Position numbers and translations under genes: made by a program. The notes beneath the pieces were generated by a model. That model was given only the letters and a program-made list of their open reading frames with translations. It had not been told where the DNA came from and ran no database searches. From positions 1 to 43,628 of the forward strand of contig JALZVT010000090.1 of the NCBI GenBank assembly GCA_023300545.1: a stretch of 43,628 nt of DNA, written 5' to 3'. The first letter of the stretch is position 1; the number at the start of each line of letters is the position of its first letter. Origin of the DNA: Pseudomonadales bacterium. GTDB taxonomy: Bacteria; Pseudomonadota; Gammaproteobacteria; Pseudomonadales; Azotimanducaceae. Positions 13,264 to 21,830 of this stretch are shown here, in pieces.

Positions 13264-15636
13264 TTACAGACGAACTTCGAAGTTGAAGAACACCTGACGA
13301 CCACGACCAAAGTTCAACACCTGGTCAGCACTACCGCCGTCATTCGTGGTGTTGGCAAAAGGTCGGCCGCCGCTGCTGACGACGTACAGTTTGTCGGTCA
13401 GATTGCGCCCAGCAACAGATGCTTTCCAGCGACCGTCATTCGAACCTACAAACAAACGCGCATTTAGCAACCAGTAAGAGTCCTGCACAAAGGTGTTATT
13501 GAGTAAGGCATTCTGTGTTTCATACTCGTCGGTGAACGAGGTGTTAAGTCCCAAACCCCATTCCAATGAGTCGCCCAGTGGTTGGCTGTAGTCCATGCCT
13601 ACGTTGAAGGCAAGATCAGCGGCGCCTGAGGTTTCGCGACCGTTAAGGTCTTCGCCTTGAGGAGCAAAGGTGTCGGTGAACTTTGCATTGAGGAGGCCGA
13701 CAGAACCGTAAACCGTAACGCCATCAATTTCAGGCAACCAGGTGAAATCGATCTCAAGACCCTGAGACCTCAGCTCGCCTGCGTTGTCAGTTGCAAATTG
13801 AACGGCAACGGGGTCAAAGGTTTGTACCTGCAGATCGTCATAGATGTAACGAAACACAGTGGCGTCAAGACGCAGAGAACCGTCGTAGAAGCGACCTTTC
13901 ATACCGAGTTCAAAGCCTTCGCCTTCTTCCGTTTCGAAGATCAATGCACCAAAGTCGCCGGACTGTGCCGATGCGCTCAGAGATGCACTGGGTAGGGCGC
14001 TGTTATCAACGCCGCCGGCCTTGTAGCCTGTCTTGTAGGCGGCAAACAGATTTACTTCGTCTGTTAGGGCGTAAAGTGCGCTAACTTCAGGAGAAATGTT
14101 GTCGTCGTCGAAGTCGATGTCGCCGGAGTTAAAGCCAGACGGTACAAAGCCGATAATCCCGCCGACGGCATGGATGTAGGGTACTTCGATAACCTGGGTG
14201 CGTTCATCATCTGAATAGCGCAGACCGGCAGTTATTTCCAGCTTCTCAGTGGCCTGGACGGTCACGCTGCCAAACACCGACCATGTGGTCGAGTCTGTAG
14301 TGTGAACCTTACGCCAGTCATCGGTGAAGCCAGTTGCTGGGTCAGCAGAGGGTAAACCAAAAATAGGCGCTAGCTGGGCGGCGCCAATAGCGTGCTGGGA
14401 CGTATCAAAAATCAGTTCGCGATCCTGATAGAACGCGCCCAGCAGGTAGCTCACCTTATCGCCGGCGGTGCCAGCAAGTCGAAGTTCCTGAGCGTAGGCT
14501 TCGGTTTCGTTAATGGTGATGTTGCTGCCAAAGCCGTTGATATCGTAGCCATAGCTTGCTGAACCTTCTTCTTCTAGCTTGAAGTAGCTGGAAACAGACG
14601 TCAGTGTCATGTTGTCGTTAAGGTCCCAGTCGAGCTGTACTCGAGTAAGAATTGTATCGAGCTCTTCGAAGGGCTCGGGATTGTTGCGGCCCTGAAAGTT
14701 GGCGCCGTGCACTGGTCCGATGTCACCCAGCTGGGTTACGCCGTCAAATGGGTCGCAGTCGAGGCCAGAAGGAAATTGGCCGCCAGCAAAGTTAGTCGCC
14801 TGAGCAGTTTCGCCCTGGCAAAACACGTCGGCTGCGCCAATAGCGTTGCTGGCTTCGTGGGTGGTGTAGGTGGTTTTGAAGTTTATAGACACGGTGTCAG
14901 ACGGGGTCCACGCCAGCGTCAAACGTGCGTTCAAATCTTCTTCGTCAAAGTCTTCGTCAGCAACACCTGGGGCGCTGTTGCTCCAGAAGTCGTTGGTCTG
15001 TGAATAGCGCGCAGCCAGTCGTGCACCCAGAGTGTCGGTGATCGGGCCAGAAATAACGCCGTCGAGGTAGCTACCTTCCTGTGATGGATCGTAGCCGGCT
15101 CCAATCTTGGCTTCGAACTCTTCGCCGGGGTTTGCTGAACGGAATGAAATCACGCCAGCCGAGGCACTTTTACCAAAGTACAACGACTGAGGACCTTTCA
15201 GTACATCAACTTGCTCCAAATCCATAAAGGCCGCTTGCACCATGCGCATGCGGCTGACCTGGACACCGTCGATGTCGAAGGCGACCGCTGAATCAAATGC
15301 GGCACTAATCGCTGAGCTACCCACACCGCGGAGGTTCAGGGTGCCGCCAGAGCCAGAACCGCCAGTTTGAATGCGGAAGTTGGGAATGCGTTCAGCAATC
15401 TCCGCGGGCTGGTCAAGTTGGAAGTTTTCCAGCTGGTCACCGCCCACCGAGGTGATGGTCACTGGCACATCCTGCAATGTTTCGTCCTGACGACGGGCGG
15501 TTACTACCACCTCTTCTAGAGTTCTGGCGCCTGAATCGGCGGCTGAAGCGGCGCTAGCGCCACCTAAGCTGGCAGCTAAGGTGCCTAATGCGGCCGTGAG
15601 CGTGGAGGCTCCTGACCATTTTGATCGTTGTGACAT
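13264..15636 (-). CDS. TonB-dependent outer-membrane receptor
   Basis: A 790-residue receptor with an Ala-rich signal sequence (about 12-32), a TonB box EEVVVTARR (41-49), a plug domain (about 55-165, with VPVTITSVGGDQL, NLRGVGS and VDVLKGPQSLYFGKSASAG) and a 22-strand-type barrel to the C-terminus (ending FFNFEVRL). It imports a bound ligand across the outer membrane using the TonB/ExbBD system. The sequence resembles the large CirA/FecA-like receptor class of marine proteobacteria, for which the ligand can be a siderophore, vitamin or glycan; none can be assigned. Divergent from a GPH-type symporter across 302 bases, which hints at a shared, perhaps sugar-like, substrate. Confidence 0.95.
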   Translation of the reverse strand: MSQRSKWSGASTLTAALGTLAASLGGASAASAADSGARTLEEVVVTARRQDETLQDVPVTITSVGGDQLENFQLDQPAEIAERIPNFRIQTGGSGSGGTLNLRGVGSSAISAAFDSAVAFDIDGVQVSRMRMVQAAFMDLEQVDVLKGPQSLYFGKSASAGVISFRSANPGEEFEAKIGAGYDPSQEGSYLDGVISGPITDTLGARLAARYSQTNDFWSNSAPGVADEDFDEEDLNARLTLAWTPSDTVSINFKTTYTTHEASNAIGAADVFCQGETAQATNFAGGQFPSGLDCDPFDGVTQLGDIGPVHGANFQGRNNPEPFEELDTILTRVQLDWDLNDNMTLTSVSSYFKLEEEGSASYGYDINGFGSNITINETEAYAQELRLAGTAGDKVSYLLGAFYQDRELIFDTSQHAIGAAQLAPIFGLPSADPATGFTDDWRKVHTTDSTTWSVFGSVTVQATEKLEITAGLRYSDDERTQVIEVPYIHAVGGIIGFVPSGFNSGDIDFDDDNISPEVSALYALTDEVNLFAAYKTGYKAGGVDNSALPSASLSASAQSGDFGALIFETEEGEGFELGMKGRFYDGSLRLDATVFRYIYDDLQVQTFDPVAVQFATDNAGELRSQGLEIDFTWLPEIDGVTVYGSVGLLNAKFTDTFAPQGEDLNGRETSGAADLAFNVGMDYSQPLGDSLEWGLGLNTSFTDEYETQNALLNNTFVQDSYWLLNARLFVGSNDGRWKASVAGRNLTDKLYVVSSGGRPFANTTNDGGSADQVLNFGRGRQVFFNFEVRL

Positions 15637-15938
15637 ACCTTGAGTATCCCCTCGTTGGTAGGAAAGAAGGGGTCAAATCTACAAATGCGCTCTCCAGCAG
15701 CACCGACCCCTGACTACAGTAACAATTAGAAAGAAATCAACTTTCTCTCCATTTTTTACTGCCCACATTGTTATACAAGCCAGTGGTGTTAGACAAGATG
15801 CAATGTCATACAGATTGGTTATAACAACCGCTTAGAATCTAGGCGATCGGCAAAATTTGAGCGCCAAGCCCGTGGGAGCAACGAAGTGAACAATAAGGTG
15901 GGTACGGTCTACCCAGCGCAACAACGGGCGATGACTGC
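15637..15938. promoter_or_regulatory. divergent intergenic region with inverted repeats
   Basis: A 302-base AT-richer gap between the divergent receptor and symporter genes, which must hold both promoters. TTGTTATA (15768-15775) is the reverse complement of TATAACAA (15820-15827), 44 bases apart, so each could mark a -10-like element of one of the divergent transcripts. AGAAAG (15728-15733) and CTTTCT (15741-15746) form a smaller dyad. No gene or known riboswitch is recognisable here. Confidence 0.4.
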
Positions 15939-17276
15939 GTGAGCGGCTTTGTGCTGAGCGCCAAGGAACGCTATTCCTTTGGCTTTGCCCTGCTTGGGCA
16001 AAACCTGATCTATGGCTTGTTTCTTAACTATCTGATGATTTACTACACCGATGTGGTGGGTATCTCTGCAGCCGCTGTAGCGACTCTGTTTCTTGTTGCC
16101 CGTAGCTGGGATGCGGTTAACGACCCGGTGATGGGCATTGTTGTCGACCGAACCCGGACGCGTTGGGGGAAGTTCCGGCCCTACATGCTCTGGACACCTC
16201 TACCCATTGCCCTCGCGACGGTCGCCTGTTTTTTCTCGCCCGGTGTGAGTCCGGGCCTGAAGTTGGCGTTCGCTTATTTCAGCTACATCGTCTGGAGCAT
16301 GGTGTATACCGTGAATGATGTTCCGCTTTGGGCGTTGTCATCAGCCATGTCGCGCAATAGCGAAGAGCGTACGGGCCTCATCTCTCTGGCAAGGATACTG
16401 GCAACCGTTGGCATTATGGTTGCCGCGATTCTAGTGATTCCGATGGTGGAATATTTTGGTAACGGCGATGATGCGAAGGGGTATCTCTATACCGCCAGTG
16501 TGCTATCTACGATTGCCGCTGGGCTCATGTTGCTGGCGTTTTTTAATACGCAAGAGCGGGTGACACCTAAAGCCGATCGACCCAGTCTCGCCAAAAGTAT
16601 TTCGGCTCTTATTCATAACCGGCCTCTACAGATGATTGTGCTCATGAGCCTGGTCAGCGTCTTTGCCATGGCGGCCCAATCGCTGTTTATCTATTTTGTG
16701 ACCTACAACCTGGGTGATCGTGGGCTGTTGCCGTTGCTGATGCTGATTACAGTGGCTGCGATTGTTGTTGGCATGATGCCTGTGCCGGGTCTATCCAGAG
16801 CGTTTGGCAAGAAAGCCACGTTTGCGCTGCTCATTGTGCTGCGTGCGGTGGTTAGCATTGTCTATTGGTTTGTGGGTTACGAGTCGATCAGTACTGTTTA
16901 TGCCATGACGTTTTTCAACGGTCTGTTCCTCGGCGGCGTCGGCGTACTCACTACGGCGATGATCGCTGATTCAATCGAATATATGGAGTGGCGAACGGGT
17001 GAGCGTTCAGAGGGCATCATCTTTTCGGTGCAAACCTTTATGGCTAAAATTTCCACCGCAATCGGCGGCTTTATGGGTGGTACTGCTCTAAGCGTTGTTG
17101 GCTATGTGCCAAACGTTGAGCAGTCAGGGGAGGTGCTGCAGGGAATATTTATTTTACTGACACTGGTGCCGGGCTTGGGAGGGCTGCTTGCGTTGATTCC
17201 GCTGTATTACTACGAGCTCAACGAACGGCGCCATCGCGAAATACTGATGGCGCTTTCGGAGCGAGTTGTTAACTAG
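15939..17276 (+). CDS. GPH-family (glycoside-pentoside-hexuronide) cation symporter, MFS superfamily
   Basis: A 445-residue membrane protein with about twelve helices. The N-terminal part has the GPH hallmark: WDAVNDPVMGIVVDRTRTRWGKFRPYMLW (shown in part; residues about 57-85), as in melibiose-type transporters, with the loop Asp residues that bind the coupling cation. FNGLFLGGVGVLTTAMIADSIEY and WRTGERSEG are typical of the second half. It would import a sugar or related solute with Na+ or H+. The GTG start has no strong ribosome binding site. Divergent from the TonB receptor. Its stop codon lies within a palindrome shared with the convergent downstream gene. Confidence 0.9.
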   Translation: MSGFVLSAKERYSFGFALLGQNLIYGLFLNYLMIYYTDVVGISAAAVATLFLVARSWDAVNDPVMGIVVDRTRTRWGKFRPYMLWTPLPIALATVACFFSPGVSPGLKLAFAYFSYIVWSMVYTVNDVPLWALSSAMSRNSEERTGLISLARILATVGIMVAAILVIPMVEYFGNGDDAKGYLYTASVLSTIAAGLMLLAFFNTQERVTPKADRPSLAKSISALIHNRPLQMIVLMSLVSVFAMAAQSLFIYFVTYNLGDRGLLPLLMLITVAAIVVGMMPVPGLSRAFGKKATFALLIVLRAVVSIVYWFVGYESISTVYAMTFFNGLFLGGVGVLTTAMIADSIEYMEWRTGERSEGIIFSVQTFMAKISTAIGGFMGGTALSVVGYVPNVEQSGEVLQGIFILLTLVPGLGGLLALIPLYYYELNERRHREILMALSERVVN

Positions 17277-17292
17277 CGGGTGAGACCGCTAG
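17273..17292. terminator. palindrome spanning two convergent stop codons
   Basis: CTAGCGG (17273-17279), six bases, CCGCTAG (17286-17292): a seven-base-pair stem that contains both the symporter stop codon (plus strand) and the stop codon of the convergent exported protein gene (minus strand). It lacks a T tract, so it is only a weak bidirectional terminator candidate. Confidence 0.4.
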
Positions 17293-17825
17293 TCGCCGAG
17301 TTCGGCACCATCTTCTGGGTTTGCGAGCCAGTTAGCGACGTCTTTGCCTAGTGCTTTGACGCAGCGTCCGAGCACGGAGCAGGACGATTTATAGCCGGCT
17401 AAGACACCGCCGCCGCTGCCGCGTTGGCCATCAAAGGACGCGATCTTTTCGCCGTTTTCCCACAGCGAGCCTTGTATCGAGACAAACTTACGATGGCCGA
17501 TGAATGCATTGCCAGAACTGACCGCGTCGGTAATTTCCAGCTGCAATACGCGACCAGAATCTGCAGTTGCCGCCGAATCGGACAGCTCTATGGATACGCC
17601 TTTTTTCTTGGCGTAGCTCTGGGTGAATTTTGAGAGCTTGGAGCCGAGAGTGGTGCATTCGGTGGTGATTTTCTTTCGGACGTCGCTGTCTTCGGAATAA
17701 GGTGCAGACTGCACCAACGAAATTTGACCGTCCGCGTAGGCCATTGAGCCTGCGAGTAAGCCCGCTACGGCAACGACACTGAGGGCGACGGTTTTGACGG
17801 TTGGCAAGAGCGTGTTCTTTGGCAT
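17289..17825 (-). CDS. exported protein of unknown function
   Basis: A 178-residue protein with a clear signal peptide (hydrophobic core about 11-28, ending MAYADG). The mature part has a basic/Ser-rich helix (RKKITTECTTLGSKLSKF), a beta-rich middle (VLQLEITDAV...VSIQGSLWENGEKIASFDG), a GSGGGV segment that resembles part of DUF4410-like proteins, and a C-terminal CSVLGRCVKALGKDVANWL with three cysteines in total. Acidic end (NPEDGAELGD). I do not recognise a firm family. GGAA precedes the ATG by seven bases. Convergent with the symporter; no operon partner. Confidence 0.65.
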   Translation of the reverse strand: MPKNTLLPTVKTVALSVVAVAGLLAGSMAYADGQISLVQSAPYSEDSDVRKKITTECTTLGSKLSKFTQSYAKKKGVSIELSDSAATADSGRVLQLEITDAVSSGNAFIGHRKFVSIQGSLWENGEKIASFDGQRGSGGGVLAGYKSSCSVLGRCVKALGKDVANWLANPEDGAELGD

Positions 17826-17942
17826 TAAATTTCCGTGTTAAGCGGTAAAAAGAGGCCTAAGTATACCTCTCTGCGTGTAACGTGTTCGACATTGCGCCGG
17901 CAAATCGGCAAGTATGTTTTGTAAAATAAGCGAGCGAGTACA

Positions 17943-19226
17943 GTGAGAAATGTAAAATCTTGGGGAGCGAGCTTCGTGCTGCCGGCCCTAATTTCCGGTT
18001 GTGCTCAGTTACCGGGTGAGCTGTCTAGCGCTGCCGTGCCTGGGGTCGTTACTGATATGGCGACGGCGAAAGCCATTCACGCGTCTGCCTTGGTGCTGGA
18101 TGCTCATGCCGATATTGAATACGCCGCCAAGCCGTCTCGATACGCTGGGCCTGATGGGGTGTCCCAGGTTGCCCCTGCCAAGCTGCAACTGGGTGGGGTA
18201 GATGCGGTGGTCATGGCCGTTGCGGTCGGTCCTGGCCCGCGTGATGAGGCGGGCTATGCCGCAGCGCGCAAAATTGCCACAGACAAGATTGCTGAGGTCT
18301 ATGCGCTGGCAGACGATCCGCTGAACAACGTGATTGTGCCGCGCACTGCAGATGAGTTGGTGGCGGCGCATGAGGCCGGAAAAACCGCGTTGCTGTTGGG
18401 GTTCCAGAACGCGCGCATTTTGGGTGAAGACGTTAATTATCTGGATGAGCTGTATAGCGAAGGTGTTCGGGTTTTTGCTTTGACACACATGGGGCACAAC
18501 GATTTCGCGGATTCTTCACGACCGCTCTATGACGGTGATACAAGTTCTTATGAACCCGACGCAGAACACGGCGGGTTGTCAGATCTTGGCCGCGCGGCGA
18601 TTGCGCGCCTGAATGCGCTGGGTGGTGTTATCGATGTTTCGCAGCTGTCGCGTCCGGCGACCATTCAGGTGTTGAGCCAAACCACGGCGCCCATCATTGC
18701 CAGCCACTCTAATGTGCAGGCGTTGTCGAACGTGCGGCGGAATCTGTCGGATGAGGAAATCGAGCTTATTGGTACTAACGGTGGCGTTATTCATATCTCG
18801 GCGTTTAAGGGTTACCTGTTCGACTCCAACAATGCGCAGTTAGACGCTGATATTCGGGCGGCGCGCTTCGTTGCAGGTATCGAAGAAGACTATGACTACC
18901 CGTTTGAGCTGTACTGGGAAATGACCGACCCTGACCGGCAGCGAACGTTTCTCTCAACCGTTAGCGGCCTGCTCGGGCCGGGCAGTGTCGATGATATGCT
19001 CAATCACATTGACTATGTCGTGCAGCGCATTGGCGTTGACCACGTTGGTATCGGCAACGACTTCAATCATGGCAGCGGTATCGAAGGCTACAAAGACGCC
19101 AGCGAAGCTCTGAATATTACGATTGGCTTGCTGGGGCGTGGGTATTCGGCTGAGGCTGTGGAAAAAATCTGGGGTGGCAACTTTCTTCGTGTGATGCGCG
19201 GGGCTGAGCAGGCCGCGAACCACTAG
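17943..19226 (+). CDS. membrane-dipeptidase-like (peptidase M19) lipoprotein
   Basis: A 427-residue protein with a lipobox-like LISGC (Cys20). M19/renal-dipeptidase landmarks: DAHADIEY (metal His55, Asp57), LLGFQNA (Gln155, where the bridging Glu normally sits), THMGHNDFADSS (182-192), VIDVSQLS (Gln234, where His is normal), ASHSN (His255) and HVGIGNDFNHG. So two of the usual metal ligands are Gln. A subset of bacterial M19-like proteins seems to carry such changes, so it may bind metal differently or hydrolyse other substrates. GTG start. The next gene begins 39 bases downstream, likely co-transcribed. Confidence 0.88.
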   Translation: MRNVKSWGASFVLPALISGCAQLPGELSSAAVPGVVTDMATAKAIHASALVLDAHADIEYAAKPSRYAGPDGVSQVAPAKLQLGGVDAVVMAVAVGPGPRDEAGYAAARKIATDKIAEVYALADDPLNNVIVPRTADELVAAHEAGKTALLLGFQNARILGEDVNYLDELYSEGVRVFALTHMGHNDFADSSRPLYDGDTSSYEPDAEHGGLSDLGRAAIARLNALGGVIDVSQLSRPATIQVLSQTTAPIIASHSNVQALSNVRRNLSDEEIELIGTNGGVIHISAFKGYLFDSNNAQLDADIRAARFVAGIEEDYDYPFELYWEMTDPDRQRTFLSTVSGLLGPGSVDDMLNHIDYVVQRIGVDHVGIGNDFNHGSGIEGYKDASEALNITIGLLGRGYSAEAVEKIWGGNFLRVMRGAEQAANH

Positions 19227-19246
19227 TGAATCAATAGTGAATCAAT
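19225..19246. repeat. 11-bp tandem duplication between dipeptidase and metallo-hydrolase
   Basis: AGTGAATCAAT is repeated twice with no gap (19225-19235, 19236-19246). It starts on the last two bases of the dipeptidase stop codon and leads into the short spacer before the next gene. Most simply a replication-slippage duplication. Confidence 0.6.
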
Positions 19247-19265
19247 ACCCAGCGAGTCTAGTGGG

Positions 19266-20411
19266 TTGAGAGGGAGTACCTGTCTGTGGGCTGTATTAGC
19301 GGTTGTGTTGCTGGGTTGTGCGCAAGCTCGTTCTGCAGCCACGTCCAATTCGGTGTCGACCATGTCTGAAACCTCTGTTGCAAAACCAGATAGCAGCCAT
19401 AAGACGGCTGATGGATTTGTTAATCCGTTGGGTGTATCTGATCACGGCAGCCTGTTCGGTTTTCTAAAAGCCCGCTTTCGCAGCGGTAAGTGGGCGAGCT
19501 ATCAGCCTGAGCGCTATCGCGTTCCAACGACCCAGCCAGAGTTTGCCGATCAGGATGACGAGCCGGTAGTGACCTGGATTGGACATTCCACGGTGTTGCT
19601 GCAACATCGTGGTCTCAACGTGATAACCGATCCGGTATTTAGCGAATACGCCTCGCCATTTAGTTTTGCAGGGCCAAAGCGCATCACGGCACCAGCGGTG
19701 ACCATTGAGGAGTTACCGCGAATCGATGTCGTCGTTATCTCGCATAACCATTACGACCATCTCGATACAGCCAGCGTGCAGGCGCTGGGAAACACGCCGT
19801 TGTATTTTGTGCCGCTTGGGGTGAAGGCCTGGATGGTCAAGAAAGGCATTGCAGCTGAGCGGGTGGAAGAACTTGACTGGTGGGAATCTCGCAAGGTGAT
19901 GATCAACGGGGTTGAGGTTGATGTAACGGCGACACCTACCCAACACTTTTCGGGGCGAGGCCTGTTTGATCGCGACAAAACGCTCTGGGCCTCATGGGCC
20001 GTAGCCTGGGGTGGTTTCACCAGCTGGTTTGGCGGTGATACCGGTTACAACGATCAGCAGTTTCGAGAAATTGGTGAACGGCTGCCGAACATTGACCTGG
20101 GCATTATTCCGGTGGGTGCTTATGCCCCGCAATGGTTTATGGGGCGCATCCATGTAAACCCCGAGGAAGCTCTGCAGATACATCAGGACATTGGTGCTAG
20201 GCAATCGCTGGGCATTCACTGGGGAACCTTCATCCTTACCGCGGAAGAAATCGACGAGCCACCGCGGCGGCTAGCGCAGGCGTTAAAGAATGCCGGTTTA
20301 CCCCTAGACAGCTTCAGTGTGTTTGCCGTTGGCGAAACCCGTCGCTATTCACAGGTTGGCGATGAGCACCGCGCCGATGGCCACTGGCGCGACAAAGCGG
20401 GTGAGTACTAG
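19266..20411 (+). CDS. MBL-fold metallo-hydrolase lipoprotein (NAPE-PLD/UlaG-like)
   Basis: A 381-residue protein with a signal ending in the lipobox LLGC (Cys18). The metallo-beta-lactamase fold is shown by WIGHSTVLL (104-112), SHNHYDH (159-165, the HxHxDH metal motif), a THPxH-type PTQHFSGRG segment, FGGDTGYND and the late IHWGTF. The phrase GPKRI plus SHNHYDHLD is typical of the N-acyl-phosphatidylethanolamine phospholipase D-like branch, so phospholipid-like or lactone substrates are possible. The TTG start is forced by the signal peptide; no good ribosome binding site. Its 3' end overlaps the convergent transporter gene by 63 bases. Confidence 0.88.
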   Translation: MRGSTCLWAVLAVVLLGCAQARSAATSNSVSTMSETSVAKPDSSHKTADGFVNPLGVSDHGSLFGFLKARFRSGKWASYQPERYRVPTTQPEFADQDDEPVVTWIGHSTVLLQHRGLNVITDPVFSEYASPFSFAGPKRITAPAVTIEELPRIDVVVISHNHYDHLDTASVQALGNTPLYFVPLGVKAWMVKKGIAAERVEELDWWESRKVMINGVEVDVTATPTQHFSGRGLFDRDKTLWASWAVAWGGFTSWFGGDTGYNDQQFREIGERLPNIDLGIIPVGAYAPQWFMGRIHVNPEEALQIHQDIGARQSLGIHWGTFILTAEEIDEPPRRLAQALKNAGLPLDSFSVFAVGETRRYSQVGDEHRADGHWRDKAGEY

Positions 20412-21740
20412 CCACAGCTTGTACAGCCAGCCGTCACCTACGCCCAGCTCCTCGACCTGAACCTCGCGGCTTATTATCCAGCCGGCAAACACCGCAAACA
20501 GCACGCCGCCAATTGGCAGCACTAGATTGCTGACAAAATAATCGATGAGATCAAAGGGTGTTTTTTTCGCAAAGGCTGCAAAGTTATCCAGTGGGAAAAA
20601 TGCCTCCCAGCTGGAAAATGAAAACACGGTGATTAGCCCAATTAAAAAGGTACCTACGCCGATTAATGAGGCGGCTTTTGCCCGGGAAACACCTGGTTTC
20701 TCTGCGGCGCGCGCGGTCATGGTCTCAAGCATGGAGAGCGATGAGGTTAGCGCGGCAAACAAAATCATGATGAAAAATGCTGAGCCCACCCAGGCGCCGG
20801 CCGGCATAGTTGCAAAGGCAGACGATAAGGTGACAAAGATGAGCCCTGGACCACCAGCAGGATCGAGACCGTTGGCAAACACGATGGGGAAAATGGCCAG
20901 GCCCGCAAGCAGGGCGACCAGTGTGTCGCCCAGAGAGACCGTCACCGCGGCCCGAAACAGATTGACGTTTTTGGGTAGGTAGGCACTGTAGGTCAATACC
21001 GCGCCCACCCCGACATTAACGGAAAAGAAGGCCTGGCCAACAGCGGCCAAGGCCACCGGGCCGGTAATTTTTCTGAGGTCAGCCGTAAACAGAAAGTCGA
21101 TGGCGGCTTTGAAGTCGCCGGTGATTGCCGAGTTAATCACCAAAGCTACAAGAGTGAGAAACAGTGCCGGCATTAAAAAGGTAACCACGCGTTCCAGGCC
21201 CAGTTTTATGCCCTTGGAGACGATCAGTACCGTGGCGCCGGTGAACAGAGCGTGCCAAAAGATCATGGGTCCGGGCGCGTGCAGAAACGCCCCAAAACTT
21301 TCGCCGACCTCAGCGGGTGTTAAACCGTTGAGTGCGCCACTGGCAGATTTGCCAAGATAGGCGATTGTCCAGCCAGCAATCACACTGTAGAAACTCAGCA
21401 CAAGGCCTAGTGCAAACACGCCCATCCAGCCGAGCATTGCCCAGGCCGGGCTCGCGTTGTGCTCGGCTGCGAGCTTTTTCATAGCGGTTGGCGCACTGGC
21501 CTTGCCGCGCCGACCGATCATCATTTCTGACAGCATTATGGGTGTTGCGATGATGAGAATAGCCAAGACATAGATCAGTACAAACGCACTGCCGCCGCTG
21601 GAACCGACGGTGTAGGGAAATTTCCAGATATTGCCGAGGCCAACGGCTGCGCCGACTGAGGCGAGGATGAACGCGAGGCGTCCCGACCAGTTTTCACTCC
21701 CGCCCGTTCCGTTTGTGCCGCTTGCTTTGTTGGGGGTCAA
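20349..21740 (-). CDS. neurotransmitter:sodium symporter family transporter
   Basis: A 463-residue protein of about eleven to twelve helices. The N-terminus has the SNF/LeuT hallmark: NWSGRLAFILASVGAAVGLGNIWKFPY (in part; about 17-42), holding the unwound first helix with its Na+ and substrate site. Helix 6/8 regions (FFSVNVGVGAVLTYSAYLP; ITVFSFSSWEAF) also fit. It would import an amino acid or amine with Na+ in the inner membrane. TTG start with AAGAG eight bases before; no alternative in-frame start exists near. It follows the sulfatase gene by about 90 bases on the same strand. Convergent and overlapping with the metallo-hydrolase gene. Confidence 0.93.
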   Translation of the reverse strand: MTPNKASGTNGTGGSENWSGRLAFILASVGAAVGLGNIWKFPYTVGSSGGSAFVLIYVLAILIIATPIMLSEMMIGRRGKASAPTAMKKLAAEHNASPAWAMLGWMGVFALGLVLSFYSVIAGWTIAYLGKSASGALNGLTPAEVGESFGAFLHAPGPMIFWHALFTGATVLIVSKGIKLGLERVVTFLMPALFLTLVALVINSAITGDFKAAIDFLFTADLRKITGPVALAAVGQAFFSVNVGVGAVLTYSAYLPKNVNLFRAAVTVSLGDTLVALLAGLAIFPIVFANGLDPAGGPGLIFVTLSSAFATMPAGAWVGSAFFIMILFAALTSSLSMLETMTARAAEKPGVSRAKAASLIGVGTFLIGLITVFSFSSWEAFFPLDNFAAFAKKTPFDLIDYFVSNLVLPIGGVLFAVFAGWIISREVQVEELGVGDGWLYKLWLVLTRFVAPVAIGAVLIANL

Positions 21741-21830
21741 GATACTGATCTCTTTTATATGGTGGCGTGAGTCGCTGTGCTTTTGTGGAATATAGCTCTA
21801 GTTGGGAGGAGCGCCTACTGGAAAATCTCG

